Positions 45,445-59,422 of a stretch of DNA of 64,000 nucleotides are shown one piece after another (positions within the stretch are counted from its first letter, which is position 1; each line of letters opens with the position of its first letter). The notes below the pieces were generated by a model that saw nothing but the letters and a program-made list of their open reading frames with translations, did no database searches and was not told the DNA's origin. This DNA is from Lateolabrax maculatus (taxonomy: Eukaryota; Chordata; Actinopteri; Acropomatiformes; Lateolabracidae). The position numbers were made by a program, and so were the translations under genes. The stretch is from positions 22,303,001 through 22,367,000 of the forward strand of contig CM062210.1 in the NCBI GenBank assembly GCA_031216445.1. The letters run 5' to 3'.

Positions 45445-46798
45445 ACCAGTAAAGAGCCATCAGCTGTCAGATAGCACTTTGTAAATTATGCAGCAGTTAA
45501 TGTTCTCCTGTTATCAGAGAAAGTTTTATGCTTTCATGCAACTGAGCTGGCTTGTTTATGATCTCAAAAAAAAAAAAAAATTCTATTAAAGTGTACCATG
45601 TTATGCTAGTATGCTAATGGTGGAAATAGCGCCACCTTGTGTTGCAAAGAGTTGTTAGATAATGTTGTCAGAAAGGAACCTAGCAAGGTTGACCTGTTTA
45701 CATTTGTGTTTTGGGAAAACTTTTAATTATAGTAGTTATAATGTAGTACAAATACAAAACCCAAGGAGTGATGTTTTTCTGTGTTGGTTTAAACCTTGGA
45801 CTGATGCTCGCTTTGGGACACAAAAGCATTTGTTGTACTTTCAGTTTTGATCAGAAATGCAATGATTTTGCATGCACTGAAGTCCTGTAATTATCAGGTG
45901 TTTACCTGTTTAATATTGTGAGACTGTTACATGCATAGAATTAGCTCACAAAAATGTGGTTTTATTTTTGCCATGTCCATGTCATGTTCTACAGTCAAAT
46001 CAAACCACAAGTTTGTTGTTTAGCTGCTGTTTTGTACTTGAATGTACAAGAAAGTGATACTTGGGAACAGAACACTTGAGGCTGAATAATAGATTTAATG
46101 CATATTGTTATTACAATAGCCTAACAGACATAGATCACACTATGAGCAATTTTACAACTAGCTTTAAAATACATTAAATATGACAAGAGGATAGAGAACA
46201 GTAATTTTATTGTTTAATGTAAGGTTATTACATGAGTGATAAAACACACATTTTATATTGGAGAATTGGAATCAAAAGTAACAATATCGAACATTTATTG
46301 TTCAGTCTAGATCTGTCAGTGATGCAATTATTTTTTTAATAAATGTTGTAATGCCGCTGAACAAACCCAGTGAGTGTTCTTTTAAAGTATATGTTTGTGG
46401 TGTTTTTCCCTTTATTAGGTAATAACAGCTAAAATAGATAAGAAATGGGAGAAGGACAAGGACCCATTCAAGGAAATTGGTTTGTTTAATTTAACTGAAC
46501 TGAAATGAACTGAAAAAAAATGAGTGAGTAGTAAGTAGTAGGTATCATAATTCTAAGTGGGGTTAAATTTGTATCAAGCAGTCCACACAAAATGAAAAAA
46601 TTAAGTTAACACTAAGCATGGCTATTAAGTTACATGAACTTTTTTTTTTTTTTTTTAGTTGTACTACTTGATTTGGTACTGCACACTTAAAATAAACAAG
46701 CTTTTCTAACTCACTATTCTTAAGATTACTTTGCTTAATTTGCAACGAGTTTGCATACTTTTTTTAAGTAAGGTCAACTAATTAGATTTTACAGTGAG

Positions 46799-47665
46799 TA
46801 TACGTACACACGTCTCCCGCAGAGCTATGTTGAAAGTCCCTCAATATTCAGTCGAGTATTGGCTAATGACCTGCAACACCTAGACGTGTCCAGTACAGTA
46901 CTACAATATGTAGATGATCTCTTGATATGTAGCACCTCCAAAGCTCAATGTGCACAAGACTCAGTCTCAGCCCTGATGGCTTTAGAAAAGGGGGCTCACA
47001 AGGTGAGTAAAAATAAATTACAGTTTTGCCAGACACAGGTTGAATACTTAGGTAGACAACTCTGTGGCACTAAATGAGCTATAGTGCCCTCACAAATTGA
47101 GGCAGTATCGAAAGCTCCCAAACCACAAACGGTGAGACACATGTCGTCATTTCTGCCATCTCAGCTTTACTAGAAGCCATACACCATCCAAAAGTGTTAG
47201 CCATCATTAAATGCGTAGCTCATCAAAAAACGAATTCCCTGATAGCTAAAGGCAACAACTTAGCAGATGAAGCCGCAAAACGCATAGCTACACCCACCTG
47301 TATAGGACCACTGCTAGTAGCTGGAGATTGTGAACCACTGACAAACTTATATATATATGATATATATATATATATATATGAGCTATATATATGTGCTGCT
47401 ATGTAATAGCAGCACAACATCAGGCAAGTCCATATGCACATTCTGTATGGGCAAAAAGGGGGGCAAGTATAATCACTGAAGAAGGTCCATCACATGGGCT
47501 ATGGCGAAGTGCACATGGACGTATTGTCCTCCCAACATCTTTGGTACAGGTTGCTACACGTAGTGCGCATGGTCAGGACCATTGCACAAGTGGGGAGGTG
47601 TTGAGACGCCTTCAAGCAGTCTGGTGGTCACCATTTTTCCGACCTGCGTTTGTAGCTGAGACAAT
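46799..47665 (+). pseudogene. pol: Broken ERV pol fragment, unit 7
   Basis: RT stop TGA at 47075-47077. Integrase stub cut at 47665, with g for a in the box near 47521. Confidence 0.87.
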
Positions 47666-47812
47666 TTTGCAAGGAAGGTTTTTTTCTGTTGCTCTGGTAT
47701 TTCAAGTCTGATACTGCATGTTAGTGTTTTTGTTTTTTGTTTCTATTTTGCCGGGCTTGATGCTAAAATGATCTTTTCTTTTCAGATTTTTCAAGAAGAC
47801 AAAAAACTTCCT

Positions 47813-48544
47813 ATGCAGTGGTTGTGTAAGTACTGCACATTTTGTGCTGAAAAGAGGTGCTTCTTACTTAAGCATTACCGCTTAAAACACGGGTGCCACA
47901 CTCGAATATCACCACTACCGTGCCTTTATAAGGAGTGCCTGTGCACATTTAAATCTTTCAATGCACTCAAAGTCCACTTATCAACATGGCACACTCAAAA
48001 GGACCTGGGGAACGTGGGTGAAACTGCTTTCCATTGTCAGCTGTGTGACTTTGTGGAGCCTTGCACTGGAGCTGACTTTTTTACCCATTTACGAAGACAT
48101 TTGAAGCTGAAGCAAAAGGTTTCCTGTCCATATCAAGGCTGTAGCTTTCAGAGCAATGTTTATTCAACCTTTAATGCACATAAAAGCAAAGAACATCAAG
48201 ACCACAATAAGATGGCATTCAAACCTGAAATTGTGTCACATAATGTACTTGAGGTACCTCCACCTAATATAAATATTCAACCTGAGGATAGTGCCCCTGA
48301 AACTGATCAGGTTGAGTTTGAGGTTACTGAGCTCAATGAAGATGTGGGAGACTTGGAGAGTCAGTTGGAACATAATGTAGCTGCTGTTTTTCTGAAAATG
48401 TCATCGATTCTTAACATCTCTGAAAATGCCCTGCAAGAAGTTATAGAGCAGATCAACCAAATTTATGTGCTTTCACAGCCATTGTTACATACCTCGGTTG
48501 GAAAAATACTAAATCAACATTGTGGAGATGTTGAGGACTCTTAA
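47813..48544 (+). CDS. Four-finger C2H2 protein, unit 7
   Basis: 243 codons, same protein as units 1 and 2. Confidence 0.73.
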   Translation: MQWLCKYCTFCAEKRCFLLKHYRLKHGCHTRISPLPCLYKECLCTFKSFNALKVHLSTWHTQKDLGNVGETAFHCQLCDFVEPCTGADFFTHLRRHLKLKQKVSCPYQGCSFQSNVYSTFNAHKSKEHQDHNKMAFKPEIVSHNVLEVPPPNINIQPEDSAPETDQVEFEVTELNEDVGDLESQLEHNVAAVFLKMSSILNISENALQEVIEQINQIYVLSQPLLHTSVGKILNQHCGDVEDS

Positions 48545-49025
48545 GTGAGTGAGATAGCTAAAGTATTTACTGAGAATAATGTATTCCTGAAATTCACTTC
48601 TACTAGGGGGTCATTGTCAACCACTAGCAAGCGAACATCATACATTTGAAAAGAATTCTCAGTGGTGACGCCTATTGAGTTTGTCCTAAAAAATGACAGG
48701 CAGACAGTTGTGTATATCCCCATACTAAAAATGCTGCAGACATTACTAAACAATGGAGAAATTTTAGATAAGGCCATGTCATCTGAGACAAATTTGTCAC
48801 AAGGATACAGATCTCACAGGGATGGTTACCGGTTTAAAGACAATTCTCTCTTGACAGAGGAAGAATTCAGGATTGCTCTTTTCTTGTACATAGATGATTT
48901 TGAGGTGGCTAAGCCCTTGGGAACCTCCAGAAAGAAACACAAGCTGCCATCTACTGGGTACTTGGAAATCTACACCCTAAATATCGCTCCTCTCTTCATT
49001 CCATTCAGCTTGCTCTACTCATCAT
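48545..49025 (+). pseudogene. Transposase remnant, unit 7
   Basis: TGA at 48647-48649, frameshift at about 48944-48946. Confidence 0.62.
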
Positions 49026-51311
49026 CGCTGAAGATGATATCAGGAAGTTGACTTTAAATGAGAGACCACAGTCTATTGAAGAATTAAAAGTGCAACTGGT
49101 AGATAAACTGTCACTGCAGTATGACTTTAAACTGCAGTATGAAGATCAAGACTTCCATAATGCCCTCTGCAATTTGACTGAAATAACTGATTTACCTGAA
49201 AGAGCTACGCTCAAAATCATCCCTCTTGTGACTCTCCATTTAACCGCATTGTCATCACCCACCACAACATCAGACACTGAGTGCAGCACAGCAGACACTG
49301 AGATCCTGTCGACAGGAAGAGCATCACCATCGCTAAGACAACAGTGGCCAGATTTCTTTGACATACCCAATTTCTCAGTTGATGTTGACTATAGACTCAG
49401 ACAGGCAGATCTTGCCTTTATGAAGGATGGAACACGTATGACTCTACCACGAGATATGAAGCATGACATACTAGAAAAGCTTGCTGAGACGATGTACAGT
49501 TTCAAGGCTTACCCTAAAGATGATGACTTCAGCAGTGTTGCAAAAGCACTAATTAGCAAACACCCCTGCCTCACTGAGCCTGGACCACACAGATGGTATG
49601 GCTGGAAAAACAGCCTTAAATTATCGCACAAAGCTTCAAAAAGCTGGATGTGAGGATGTAGCAATCAATGGAGGCAAAAGAAGTAAAGGCAACCCAGAAG
49701 GAGAATCCTCAAGCAAGAATATCAAACGGCCAAAAAGAGGTGAAGCAAACTACCTACCTAACTTACCTGAAGGACATGATGAAACAAGCCTTGAAAATGC
49801 CAGAAAGGTTCTCGTGGAAGAAATGAAGAAGAAACAACCCAATGGCACTCTCATCTCACAAATGATGGACCAATCATTCCCACTACGCAGACAAGAAATT
49901 GTAGAAAAGGAACCTGCTGTACAGAACATTGTTGAACGATGGCCAGCACTCTTCACAGACAGGTAAACTATTTTTGTTCTCAACCAATAAAATAATGCCT
50001 ATCAAAAAGAAATTCAAGGTGTGTGGCTAGAAATCCAAACACACTTGTTGGAATGTTAACACTTCTGCCATCTCTCCATCCCTACCCACCCCTCTCTCTA
50101 CTTTTCAGGTGTTTGCTGAGTTCAACAGAATCGCAAGTAAGAATCTTGAGGGAGACTTCTTTGAGGCTCTGGACCAGTATACCCCACGTTTCATTGAACT
50201 TTTCAAAACAAGAAGGGGAACTGTTGGCCAGAAGCTCAGTGAGCTGATGCAGCACATGAGCTGGATGGTAAGTAGGTTAATTTTGCTTTTGATCTGTGTG
50301 ATAGTTCATCAATCAAGTTCTAAATGAGATGATCCAGCCCAACCTATTCTATTTCCTGTCTGACTTGTGCTTGTGCCTTGCAAATTACTCTGTTAACTGG
50401 TCTTTTCTCTCTCTGTGTATCATTAGACACCAGACGTGACAGTACTTCGCTCTGTTGTCCTCAAAGGCATTCCTATTTTACTTGGTGACGACTCCAGTGA
50501 ATTCTTCAAGACATGCTCTGTAAGTACTTGCACATAAGAAAAAGTTTGGTCTGCATTAAAATAGAACTATATCTGTGCTGACATAGAAGATGTAACTTTA
50601 TCTGCACAATATACAATATACATTTTGTACAGTGATTGATGTATTTTGTATGGCAATTCCTCCACAGCTAATCTGAGAGGTATTTAAACAGCCAGTAAAT
50701 AAAAATGAAATTTGCCACATAAACGTTGTACACATTAATTAATTGTAAATCTAAGGAGCAGGAGTCCAGGCTGAAAAGTCAGTGTCACTGTTTAAGAATA
50801 TATGGACCTTGTGGACCATAGCTTTAGTTTAATCATACCACATTTATTTTGTTGGTTATATTGTAACAATCCAGTGTGAACACATATTTAAAACCATATT
50901 CCCTAGCAAATGCTTTCAACATTAAAAATGAATGTTTAGAAGAGCATAAATTGCCATGCTGAAGAATGTGTGTGTGTGTCTTTGTAGGGTACAGCGAGAG
51001 ACGAGGCCCTAGAATGCACTGTCGGTGTGCTGACAGTTGTCAGTGAAGATAATCCTCATGAGGGTCCAAGTTCAGTAGACCTCCAGCCCATCTCCACTGC
51101 CATCATTCTGGAGGGAGGTATCATCATGGATCATATAAAAAAACTTGCCTCAGGCAGTTTGTCTGTTATTTGGGCTTACATATGCTTTGCATTTGGATTA
51201 CCCAAAATGCATGGCAAATACACTCAACTTCATTCAGACTGTGATGCTTGGACTGGGAAAGAAAACCTCCCACCAAAACTGTTAACTTTGAAGAACAGTC
51301 TACTGGGTTAG
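49026..51311 (+). pseudogene. PB1-like/SAMD3-like module, unit 7
   Basis: Exon A 49026-49962 (frameshift 49621/49622, Lys variant), B 50109-50267, C 50427-50519, D 50988-51311. Confidence 0.74.
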
Positions 51312-52665
51312 ACCAGTAAAGAGCCATCAGCTGTCAGATAGCACTTTGTAAATTATGCAGCAGTTAATGTTCTCCTGTTATCAGAGAAAGTTTTATGCTT
51401 TCATGCAACTGAGCTGGCTTGTTTATGATCTCAAAAAAAAAAAAAATTCTATTAAAGTGTACCATGTTATGCTAGTATGCTAATGGTGGAAATAGCGCCA
51501 CCTTGTGTTGCAAAGAGTTGTTAGATAATGTTGTCAGAAAGGAACCTAGCAAGGTTGACCTGTTTACATTTGTGTTTTGGGAAAACTTTTAATTATAGTA
51601 GTTATAATGTAGTACAAATACAAAACCCAAGGAGTGATGTTTTTCTGTGTTGGTTTAAACCTTGGACTGATGCTCGCTTTGGGACACAAAAGCATTTGTT
51701 GTACTTTCAGTTTTGATCAGAAATGCAATGATTTTGCATGCACTGAAGTCCTGTAATTATCAGGTGTTTACCTGTTTAATATTGTGAGACTGTTACATGC
51801 ATAGAATTAGCTCACAAAAATGTGGTTTTATTTTTGCCATGTCCATGTCATGTTCTACAGTCAAATCAAACCACAAGTTTGTTGTTTAGCTGCTGTTTTG
51901 TACTTGAATGTACAAGAAAGTGATACTTGGGAACAGAACACTTGAGGCTGAATAATAGATTTAATGCATATTGTTATTACAATAGCCTAACAGACATAGA
52001 TCACACTATGAGCAATTTTGCAACTAGCTTTAAAATACATTAAATATGACAAGAGGATAGAGAACAGTAATTTTATTGTTTATTGTAAGGTTATTACATG
52101 AGTGATAAAACACACATTTTATATTGGAGAATTGGAATCAAAAGTAACAATATCGAACATTTATTGTTCAGTCTAGATCTGTCAGTGATGCAATTATTTT
52201 TTTAATAAATGTTGTAATGCAGCTGAACAAACCCAGTGAGTGTTCTTTTAAAGTATATGTTTGTGGTGTTTTTCCCTTTATTAGGTAATAACAGCTAAAA
52301 TAGATAAGAAATGGGAGAAGGACAAGGACCCATTCAAGGAAATTGGTTTGTTTAATTTAACTGAACTGAAATGAACTGAAAAAAAATGAGTGAGTAGTAA
52401 GTAGTAGGTATCATAATTCTAAGTGGGGTTAAATTTGTATCAAGCAGTCCACACAAAATGAAAAAATTAAGTTAACACTAAGCATGGCTATTAAGTTACA
52501 TGAACTTTTTTTTTTTTTTTTTTAGTTGTACTACTTGATTTGGTACTGCACACTTAAAATAAACAAGCTTTTCTAACTCACTATTCTTAAGATTACTTTG
52601 CTTAATTTGCAACGAGTTTGCATACTTTTTTTAAGTAAGGTCAACTAATTAGATTTTACAGTGAG

Positions 52666-53226
52666 TATACGTACACACGTCTCCCGCAGAGCTATGTTGA
52701 AAGTCCCTCAATATTCAGTCGAGTATTGGCTAATGACCTGCAACACCTAGACGTGTCCAGTACAGTACTACAATATGTAGATGATCTCTTGATATGTAGC
52801 ACCTCCAAAGCTCAATGTGCACAAGACTCAGTCTCAGCCCTGATGGCTTTAGAAAAGGGGGCTCACAAGGTGAGTAAAAATAAATTACAGTTTTGCCAGA
52901 CACAGGTTGAATACTTAGGTAGACAACTCTGTGGCACTAAATGAGCTATAGTGCCCTCACAAATTGAGGCAGTATCGAAAGCTCCCAAACCACAAACGGT
53001 GAGACACATGTCGTCATTTCTGCCATCTCAGCTTTACTAGAAGCCATACACCATCCAAAAGTGTTAGCCATCATTAAATGCGTAGCTCATCAAAAAACGA
53101 ATTCCCTGATAGCTAAAGGCAACAACTTAGCAGATGAAGCCGCAAAACGCATAGCTACACCCACCTGTATAGGACCACTGCTAGTAGCTGGAGATTGTGA
53201 ACCACTGACAAACTTATATATATATG

Positions 53227-53257
<31 letters not shown>

Positions 53258-53540
53258 CTATATATATGTGCTGCTATGTAATAGCAGCACAACATCAGGC
53301 AAGTCCATATGCACATTCTGTATGGGCAAAAAGGGGGGCAAGTATAATCACTGAAGAAGGTCCATCACATGGGCTATGGCGAAGTGCACATGGACGTATT
53401 GTCCTCCCAACATCTTTGGTACAGGTTGCTACACGTAGTGCGCATGGTCAGGACCATTGCACAAGTGGGGAGGTGTTGAGACGCCTTCAAGCAGTCTGGT
53501 GGTCACCATTTTTCCGACCTGCGTTTGTAGCTGAGACAAT
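52666..53540 (+). pseudogene. pol: Broken ERV pol fragment, unit 8
   Basis: RT stop TGA at 52942-52944. TA run expanded. Integrase stub cut at 53540. Confidence 0.87.
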
Positions 53541-53687
53541 TTTGCAAGGAAGGTTTTTTTCTGTTGCTCTGGTATTTCAAGTCTGATACTGCATGTTAGT
53601 GTTTTTGTTTTTTGTTTCTATTTTGCCGGGCTTGATGCTAAAATGATCTTTTCTTTTCAGATTTTTCAAGAAGACAAAAAACTTCCT

Positions 53688-54419
53688 ATGCAGTGGTTGT
53701 GTAAGTACTGCACATTTTGTGCTGAAAAGAGGTGCTTCTTACTTAAGCATTACCGCTTAAAACACGGGTGCCACACTCGAATATCACCACTACCGTGCCT
53801 TTATAAGGAGTGCCTGTGCACATTTAAATCTTTCAATGCACTCAAAGTCCACTTATCAACATGGCACACTCAAAAGGACCTGGGGAACGTGGGTGAAACT
53901 GCTTTCCATTGTCAGCTGTGTGACTTTGTGGAGCCTTGCACTGGAGCTGACTTTTTTACCCATTTACGAAGACATTTGAAGCTGAAGCAAAAGGTTTCCT
54001 GTCCATATCAAGGCTGTAGCTTTCAGAGCAATGTTTATTCAACCTTTAATGCACATAAAAGCAAAGAACATCAAGACCACAATAAGATGGCATTCAAACC
54101 TGAAATTGTGTCACATAATGTACTTGAGGTACCTCCACCTAATATAAATATTCAACCTGAGGATAGTGCCCCTGAAACTGATCAGGTTGAGTTTGAGGTT
54201 ACTGAGCTCAATGAAGATGTGGGAGACTTGGAGAGTCAGTTGGAACATAATGTAGCTGCTGTTTTTCTGAAAATGTCATCGATTCTTAACATCTCTGAAA
54301 ATGCCCTGCAAGAAGTTATAGAGCAGATCAACCAAATTTATGTGCTTTCACAGCCATTGTTACATACCTCGGTTGGAAAAATACTAAATCAACATTGTGG
54401 AGATGTTGAGGACTCTTAA
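53688..54419 (+). CDS. Four-finger C2H2 protein, unit 8
   Basis: 243 codons, same protein as unit 7. Confidence 0.73.
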   Translation: MQWLCKYCTFCAEKRCFLLKHYRLKHGCHTRISPLPCLYKECLCTFKSFNALKVHLSTWHTQKDLGNVGETAFHCQLCDFVEPCTGADFFTHLRRHLKLKQKVSCPYQGCSFQSNVYSTFNAHKSKEHQDHNKMAFKPEIVSHNVLEVPPPNINIQPEDSAPETDQVEFEVTELNEDVGDLESQLEHNVAAVFLKMSSILNISENALQEVIEQINQIYVLSQPLLHTSVGKILNQHCGDVEDS

Positions 54420-54900
54420 GTGAGTGAGATAGCTAAAGTATTTACTGAGAATAATGTATTCCTGAAATTCACTTCTACTAGGGGGTCATTGTCAACCACT
54501 AGCAAGCGAACATCATACATTTGAAAAGAATTCTCAGTGGTGACGCCTATTGAGTTTGTCCTAAAAAATGACAGGCAGACAGTTGTGTATATCCCCATAC
54601 TAAAAATGCTGCAGACATTACTAAACAATGGAGAAATTTTAGATAAGGCCATGTCATCTGAGACAAATTTGTCACAAGGATACAGATCTCACAGGGATGG
54701 TTACCGGTTTAAAGACAATTCTCTCTTGACAGAGGAAGAATTCAGGATTGCTCTTTTCTTGTACATAGATGATTTTGAGGTGGCTAAGCCCTTGGGAACC
54801 TCCAGAAAGAAACACAAGCTGCCATCTACTGGGTACTTGGAAATCTACACCCTAAATATCGCTCCTCTCTTCATTCCATTCAGCTTGCTCTACTCATCAT
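54420..54900 (+). pseudogene. Transposase remnant, unit 8
   Basis: TGA at 54522-54524, frameshift at about 54819-54821. Confidence 0.62.
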
Positions 54901-57186
54901 CGCTGAAGATGATATCAGGAAGTTGACTTTAAATGAGAGACCACAGTCTATTGAAGAATTAAAAGTGCAACTGGTAGATAAACTGTCACTGCAGTATGAC
55001 TTTAAACTGCAGTATGAAGATCAAGACTTCCATAATGCCCTCTGCAATTTGACTGAAATAACTGATTTACCTGAAAGAGCTACGCTCAAAATCATCCCTC
55101 TTGTGACTCTCCATTTAACCGCATTGTCATCACCCACCACAACATCAGACACTGAGTGCAGCACAGCAGACACTGAGATCCTGTCGACAGGAAGAGCATC
55201 ACCATCGCTAAGACAACAGTGGCCAGATTTCTTTGACATACCCAATTTCTCAGTTGATGTTGACTATAGACTCAGACAGGCAGATCTTGCCTTTATGAAG
55301 GATGGAACACGTATGACTCTACCACGAGATATGAAGCATGACATACTAGAAAAGCTTGCTGAGACGATGTACAGTTTCAAGGCTTACCCTAAAGATGATG
55401 ACTTCAGCAGTGTTGCAAAAGCACTAATTAGCAAACACCCCTGCCTCACTGAGCCTGGACCACACAGATGGTATGGCTGGAAAAACAGCCTTAAATTATC
55501 GCACAAAGCTTCAAAAAGCTGGATGTGAGGATGTAGCAATCAATGGAGGCAAAAGAAGTAAAGGCAACCCAGAAGGAGAATCCTCAAGCAAGAATATCAA
55601 ACGGCCAAAAAGAGGTGAAGCAAACTACCTACCTAACTTACCTGAAGGACATGATGAAACAAGCCTTGAAAATGCCAGAAAGGTTCTCGTGGAAGAAATG
55701 AAGAAGAAACAACCCAATGGCACTCTCATCTCACAAATGATGGACCAATCATTCCCACTACGCAGACAAGAAATTGTAGAAAAGGAACCTGCTGTACAGA
55801 ACATTGTTGAACGATGGCCAGCACTCTTCACAGACAGGTAAACTATTTTTGTTCTCAACCAATAAAATAATGCCTATCAAAAAGAAATTCAAGGTGTGTG
55901 GCTAGAAATCCAAACACACTTGTTGGAATGTTAACACTTCTGCCATCTCTCCATCCCTACCCACCCCTCTCTCTACTTTTCAGGTGTTTGCTGAGTTCAA
56001 CAGAATCGCAAGTAAGAATCTTGAGGGAGACTTCTTTGAGGCTCTGGACCAGTATACCCCACGTTTCATTGAACTTTTCAAAACAAGAAGGGGAACTGTT
56101 GGCCAGAAGCTCAGTGAGCTGATGCAGCACATGAGCTGGATGGTAAGTAGGTTAATTTTGCTTTTGATCTGTGTGATAGTTCATCAATCAAGTTCTAAAT
56201 GAGATGATCCAGCCCAACCTATTCTATTTCCTGTCTGACTTGTGCTTGTGCCTTGCAAATTACTCTGTTAACTGGTCTTTTCTCTCTCTGTGTATCATTA
56301 GACACCAGACGTGACAGTACTTCGCTCTGTTGTCCTCAAAGGCATTCCTATTTTACTTGGTGACGACTCCAGTGAATTCTTCAAGACATGCTCTGTAAGT
56401 ACTTGCACATAAGAAAAAGTTTGGTCTGCATTAAAATAGAACTATATCTGTGCTGACATAGAAGATGTAATTTTATCTGCACAATATACAATATACATTT
56501 TGTACAGTGATTGATGTATTTTGTATGGCAATTCCTCCACAGCTAATCTGAGAGGTATTTAAACAGCCAGTAAATAAAAATGAAATTTGCCACATAAACG
56601 TTGTACACATTAATTAATTGTAAATCTAAGGAGCAGGAGTCCAGGCTGAAAAGTCAGTGTCACTGTTTAAGAATATATGGACCTTGTGGACCATAGCTTT
56701 AGTTTAATCATACCACATTTATTTTGTTGGTTATATTGTAACAATCCAGTGTGAACACATATTTAAAACCATATTCCCTAGCAAATGCTTTCAACATTAA
56801 AAATGAATGTTTAGAAGAGCATAAATTGCCATGCTGAAGAATGTGTGTGTGTGTCTTTGTAGGGTACAGCGAGAGACGAGGCCCTAGAATGCACTGTCGG
56901 TGTGCTGACAGTTGTCAGTGAAGATAATCCTCATGAGGGTCCAAGTTCAGTAGACCTCCAGCCCATCTCCACTGCCATCATTCTGGAGGGAGGTATCATC
57001 ATGGATCATATAAAAAAACTTGCCTCAGGCAGTTTGTCTGTTATTTGGGCTTACATATGCTTTGCATTTGGATTACCCAAAATGCATGGCAAATACACTC
57101 AACTTCATTCAGACTGTGATGCTTGGACTGGGAAAGAAAACCTCCCACCAAAACTGTTAACTTTGAAGAACAGTCTACTGGGTTAG
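54901..57186 (+). pseudogene. PB1-like/SAMD3-like module, unit 8
   Basis: Exon A 54901-55837 (frameshift 55496/55497, Lys variant), B 55984-56142, C 56302-56394, D 56863-57186. Confidence 0.74.
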
Positions 57187-58541
57187 ACCAGTAAAGAGCC
57201 ATCAGCTGTCAGATAGCACTTTGTAAATTATGCAGCAGTTAATGTTCTCCTGTTATCAGAGAAAGTTTTATGCTTTCATGCAACTGAGCTGGCTTGTTTA
57301 TGATCTCAAAAAAAAAAAAAAAATTCTATTAAAGTGTACCATGTTATGCTAGTATGCTAATGGTGGAAATAGCGCCACCTTGTGTTGCAAAGAGTTGTTA
57401 GATAATGTTGTCAGAAAGGAACCTAGCAAGGTTGACCTGTTTACGTTTGTGTTTTGGGAAAACTTTTAATTATAGTAGTTATAATGTAGTACAAATACAA
57501 AACCCAAGGAGTGATGTTTTTCTGTGTTGGTTTAAACCTTGGACTGATGCTCGCTTTGGGACACAAAAGCATTTGTTGTACTTTCAGTTTTGATCAGAAA
57601 TGCAATGATTTTGCATGCACTGAAGTCCTGTAATTATCAGGTGTTTACCTGTTTAATATTGTGAGACTGTTACATGCATAGAATTAGCTCACAAAAATGT
57701 GGTTTTATTTTTGCCATGTCCATGTCATGTTCTACAGTCAAATCAAACCACAAGTTTGTTGTTTAGCTGCTGTTTTGTACTTGAATGTACAAGAAAGTGA
57801 TACTTGGGAACAGAACACTTGAGGCTGAATAATAGATTTAATGCATATTGTTATTACAATAGCCTAACAGACATAGATCACACTATGAGCAATTTTACAA
57901 CTAGCTTTAAAATACATTAAATATGACAAGAGGATAGAGAACAGTAATTTTATTGTTTATTGTAAGGTTATTACATGAGTGATAAAACACACATTTTATA
58001 TTGGAGAATTGGAATCAAAAGTAACAATATCGAACATTTATTGTTCAGTCTAGATCTGTCAGTGATGCAATTATTTTTTTAATAAATGTTGTAATGCCGC
58101 TGAACAAACCCAGTGAGTGTTCTTTTAAAGTATATGTTTGTGGTGTTTTTCCCTTTATTAGGTAATAACAGCTAAAATAGATAAGAAATGGGAGAAGGAC
58201 AAGGACCCATTCAAGGAAATTGGTTTGTTTAATTTAACTGAACTGAAATTAACTGAAAAAAAATGAGTGAGTAGTAAGTAGTAGGTATCATAATTCTAAG
58301 TGGGGTTAAATTTGTATCAAGCAGTCCACACAAAATGAAAAAATTAAGTTAACACTAAGCATGGCTATTAAGTTACATGAACTTTTTTTTTTTTTTTTTA
58401 GTTGTACTACTTGATTTGGTACTGCACACTTAAAATAAACAAGCTTTTCTAACTCACTATTCTTAAGATTACTTTGCTTAATTTGCAACGAGTTTGCATA
58501 CTTTTTTTAAGTAAGGTCAACTAATTAGATTTTACAGTGAG

Positions 58542-59100
58542 TATACGTACACACGTCTCCCGCAGAGCTATGTTGAAAGTCCCTCAATATTCAGTCGAGT
58601 ATTGGCTAATGACCTGCAACACCTAGACGTGTCCAGTACAGTACTACAATATGTAGATGATCTCTTGATATGTAGCACCTCCAAAGCTCAATGTGCACAA
58701 GACTCAGTCTCAGCCCTGATGGCTTTAGAAAAGGGGGCTCACAAGGTGAGTAAAAATAAATTACAGTTTTGCCAGACACAGGTTGAATACTTAGGTAGAC
58801 AACTCTGTGGCACTAAATGAGCTATAGTGCCCTCACAAATTGAGGCAGTATCGAAAGCTCCCAAACCACAAACGGTGAGACACATGTCGTCATTTCTGCC
58901 ATCTCAGCTTTACTAGAAGCCATACACCATCCAAAAGTGTTAGCCATCATTAAATGCGTAGCTCATCAAAAAACGAATTCCCTGATAGCTAAAGGCAACA
59001 ACTTAGCAGATGAAGCCGCAAAACGCATAGCTACACCCACCTGTATAGGACCACTGCTAGTAGCTGGAGATTGTGAACCACTGACAAACTTATATATATA

Positions 59101-59139
<39 letters not shown>

Positions 59140-59422
59140 CTATATATATGTGCTGCTATGTAATAGCAGCACAACATCAGGCAAGTCCATATGCACATTC
59201 TGTATGGGCAAAAAGGGGGGCAAGTATAATCACTGAAGAAGGTCCATCACATGGGCTATGGCGAAGTGCACATGGACATATTGTCCTCCCAACATCTTTG
59301 GTACAGGTTGCTACACGTAGTGCGCATGGTCAGGACCATTGCACAAGTGGGGAGGTGTTGAGACGCCTTCAAGCAGTCTGGTGGTCACCATTTTTCCGAC
59401 CTGCGTTTGTAGCTGAGACAAT
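58542..59422 (+). pseudogene. pol: Broken ERV pol fragment, unit 9
   Basis: RT stop TGA at 58818-58820. Expanded TA run. Integrase stub cut at 59422. Confidence 0.87.

Larger units (their letters stand above)
34843..46213 (+). repeat. Array unit 6 (long form, mosaic)
   Basis: 11371 bases. The head through the first finger matches unit 5. From about 42140 on it matches unit 7 (ggg codon, VLEVPP, YSFKAYP, gtaagt donor, atg in the last exon). Private changes include KNLGN, CGHVEDS and NGDILDK. Confidence 0.95.
39403..46796 (+). mobile_element. Second complete-ended CMC-type transposon copy
   Basis: 7394 bases, CACTGTAAA at 39403 to CAGTG at 46796, with AGTA at 39399-39402 and 46797-46800. It differs from the unit 5 copy by one T in the run near 39918, two bases in the TA run near 40723, and scattered substitutions. 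Leader features: donor after 40079, palindrome near 40187, second leader exon 41648-41694. Non-coding tail 45445-46796. Confidence 0.77.
46214..52079 (+). repeat. Array unit 7 (short form)
   Basis: Shares YSFKAYP with units 6 and 8, HGRIVLP (gac gta) with unit 8, gttcagtctag with units 8 and 9, and aatgccgctg with unit 9 but not 8. Confidence 0.95.
47666..52663 (+). mobile_element. Left-truncated CMC-type transposon copy, unit 7
   Basis: Ends at CAGTG 52663. Non-coding tail 51312-52663. Confidence 0.8.
52080..57956 (+). repeat. Array unit 8 (short form)
   Basis: Close to unit 7 (HGRIVLP, YSFKAYP). Longer TA run and longer A-run near 57308. Private c to g-strand change acgtttgtg near 57444. 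Confidence 0.95.
53541..58539 (+). mobile_element. Left-truncated CMC-type transposon copy, unit 8
   Basis: Ends at CAGTG 58539. Non-coding tail 57187-58539. Confidence 0.8.
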
